A DNA stretch of 37,583 nucleotides, taken from the NCBI GenBank assembly GCA_903904605.1, contig CAIVDC010000099.1:1-37583 (forward strand). The letters run 5' to 3'. The notes below the pieces were generated by a model. That model worked only from the letters and a program-made list of their open reading frames with translations. It did not search any database and was not told the DNA's origin. Positions within the stretch are counted from its first letter, which is position 1. Every line of letters begins with the position of its first letter. Of this stretch, positions 36,251 to 37,583 are shown piece after piece. The translations under genes and the position numbers were made by a program. This DNA is from an uncultured Sterolibacterium sp. (GTDB lineage Bacteria > Pseudomonadota > Gammaproteobacteria > Burkholderiales > Rhodocyclaceae).

Positions 36251-37405
36251 ATGGAGACCGTAGCCCCCCAGAGAGAGATCATCGACGCCATCAAGCTTGC
36301 CGGCGGTGATGCTTTCAAGTCCTGCTACCAGTGCGGCATGTGCGACACCGTCTGCCCGTGGAACAGGGTCGGCAAGTTCAGCATGCGCAAGCTGGTGCGT
36401 GAGGCCACCTTCGGTCTGACCGAGATCGACAGCGAGGACATCTGGCGCTGCACGACCTGCGGCAAGTGCCCGCAGATCTGTCCGCGCGACGTCAGGCAGA
36501 TCGAGTCCGGCGTGGCGCTGCGCCGCATCGCCACCGAGTACGACGTCTTCGCAGGCAGCGCCTCGCCCATCCCCGGCGTCGCCGCCAGCCTGAGGGCCGA
36601 GGGCAACCCCTTCGGCGAGGCGCGCTCGAAGCGCGCCGACTGGGCCCGCGACCTGGGCGTCAAGCGTTTCGAGGAGGGCATGGAGATCCTCTACTCGCCC
36701 GGCTGCTACCTGTCCTACGACCCGCGCGGCAGGAAGATCGCCAAGGCGACGGTGGAGATCCTGCAGGCGGCGGGCGTGAATTTCGGGATACTGGGCACCG
36801 ACGAGAGCTGCTGCGGCGAGAGCATCAGGAAGACCGGCGACGAGAAACTGTTCCGCAGCCTGGCCCGGGCCAACATCGCCGCCCTGGTCGGCAACGGCGT
36901 GACGAAGATCCTGGTCTCCTCGCCGCACTGCTATCACAGCTTCAAGAACGAATACCCCGAGTTCATGGTGCACTTCGAGGTGCTCCACATCACGCAGTTC
37001 ATCCACCAGCTGATCGCCGAGGGCCGGTTGAAGCTCAGCAAGCCCTTCCCGAAGACCGTCACCTATCACGATCCCTGCTACCTCGGCCGGCACAACGGCG
37101 TCTTCGACGAGCCGCGCGCAGCGCTCGCGAGCGTGCCCGGCCTGAAATTCACCGAGATGGCCGAATCGAAGAAGAACAGCTTCTGCTGCGGCGGCGGCGG
37201 CGGCCGGATCTGGATGGAAACCCCCAAAGGAGAGCGCTTCTCCGACCTGCGCATGGAGCAGGCGGTCGGCACGGGCGCCCATGTCCTGGCGACCTCCTGC
37301 CCGTACTGCATCACCAATTTCGAAGACAGCCGCTTGAACCGGCCGGACGGCGGTGCCTCCATCGAGGTCAAGGACATCACCGAAATCATCCGCGAAGCGC
37401 TCTAG
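36251..37405 (+). CDS. bamD: Benzoyl-CoA reductase electron-transfer subunit BamD (HdrBC/GlpC-like)
   Basis: BamD is a cytoplasmic redox subunit of the large Bam complex, related to heterodisulfide reductase subunits. The 384-residue protein has two N-terminal [4Fe-4S] motifs, CxxCxxCxxxC at 25-35 and at 67-77, followed by two CCG domains: Cys152 with Cys187-Cys188 and Cys227, and Cys276 with Cys312-Cys313 and Cys350/Cys353. In HdrB such motifs bind non-cubane clusters at the site of electron bifurcation. A 39-bp gap after bamC holds an AGGGTAG ribosome site. The order B-C-D-E is the same as remembered from Geobacter. Confidence 0.88.
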   Translation: METVAPQREIIDAIKLAGGDAFKSCYQCGMCDTVCPWNRVGKFSMRKLVREATFGLTEIDSEDIWRCTTCGKCPQICPRDVRQIESGVALRRIATEYDVFAGSASPIPGVAASLRAEGNPFGEARSKRADWARDLGVKRFEEGMEILYSPGCYLSYDPRGRKIAKATVEILQAAGVNFGILGTDESCCGESIRKTGDEKLFRSLARANIAALVGNGVTKILVSSPHCYHSFKNEYPEFMVHFEVLHITQFIHQLIAEGRLKLSKPFPKTVTYHDPCYLGRHNGVFDEPRAALASVPGLKFTEMAESKKNSFCCGGGGGRIWMETPKGERFSDLRMEQAVGTGAHVLATSCPYCITNFEDSRLNRPDGGASIEVKDITEIIREAL

Positions 37406-37419
37406 GCGAGGACATCAAA

Positions 37420-37583
37420 GTGACATTCGGACTTCTGCAGCAGCAAATGGACACGCAGCGCGCCTTGCGCGGCGCCGATGACAGCATGGGCGACATCCTG
37501 GTCGTGGGCGGCGGCATCAGCGGCATCCCGTCCGCGCTCGACCTGTCCTCGGCCGGCTACAAGGTGTACCTGGTGGAGAAGTC
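37420..37583 (+). CDS. bamE: Benzoyl-CoA reductase flavin subunit BamE, 5' part (runs off window)
   Basis: Only the first 54 complete codons are inside the window. After a short leader the sequence reads DILVVGGGISGIPSALDLSS, a dinucleotide-binding GxGxxG Rossmann motif, then AGYKVYLVEK with the acidic residue that holds the ribose. This is how HdrA-like FAD and iron-sulfur proteins begin. BamE is the HdrA-like subunit thought to take part in flavin-based electron bifurcation. The start is a GTG with GAGGA 7 nt upstream; an ATG at 37447 lacks a ribosome site. It begins 14 bp after bamD. Iron-sulfur motifs further on cannot be seen here. Confidence 0.82.
   Translation, partial: MTFGLLQQQMDTQRALRGADDSMGDILVVGGGISGIPSALDLSSAGYKVYLVEK

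Noticed and set aside
1..37583. CRISPR arrays, insertion sequences, tRNA genes, phage attachment sites
   Set aside because: No regularly spaced repeats, transposase-like proteins, long terminal inverted repeats or tRNA-like sequences were seen when reading the window.

Overview
The window is GC-rich chromosomal DNA from a betaproteobacterium. The best fit is a Rhodocyclales/Sterolibacteriaceae-type anaerobic degrader of aromatics such as Georgfuchsia or Sulfuritalea; that placement is an inference from gene content, not from a phylogeny. The support is a complete beta/gamma-type dcw cell-wall cluster preceded by rnpB, a trpEGDC operon next to gph, rpe and apaG, a betaproteobacterial trimeric porin, and an ATP-independent (class II) benzoyl-CoA reductase operon.

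Layout. Positions 1-138 hold the 3' end of RNase P RNA (rnpB). A promoter with three MraZ boxes then starts the dcw cluster (448-19048, + strand): mraZ, rsmH, ftsL, ftsI, murE, murF, mraY, murD, ftsW, murG, murC, murB, ddl, ftsQ, ftsA, ftsZ, lpxC. Nearly every junction is a 1-11 bp overlap, so translation is probably coupled throughout. A small membrane-protein gene follows and meets dciA (- strand) stop to stop. dciA is divergent from an M23 peptidase gene that seems to use a CTG start. Next come secA, mtnA and a class II aldolase gene; the last two suggest a methylthioadenosine salvage shunt that needs no oxygen. A bidirectional terminator (25090-25117) separates these from a porin gene on the - strand.

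Positions 26563-32031 (- strand) carry, in transcription order, rpe, gph and trpE-trpG-trpD-trpC. A short leader with a possible Trp-rich peptide precedes trpE. apaG diverges from rpe.

From about 32640 to the end lies an accessory operon: a TetR-family regulator followed by bamB, bamC, bamD and the start of bamE. These encode the tungsten subunit, the iron-sulfur subunit and the electron-transfer subunits of a class II benzoyl-CoA reductase. Its upstream region is the most interesting non-coding DNA here. An Fnr/Dnr-type box lies inside a perfect 20-bp palindrome, and an inverted repeat of TetR-operator type sits right next to it, overlapping the -10 element. The arrangement suggests activation without oxygen combined with repression relieved by a ligand. 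Further down the leader are a perfect 9-bp stem-loop and a 43-codon upstream ORF whose stop overlaps the regulator's GTG start.

No insertion sequence, tRNA gene or CRISPR array was seen. Family and motif statements come from reading the sequence and from memory of the families; no search was run.
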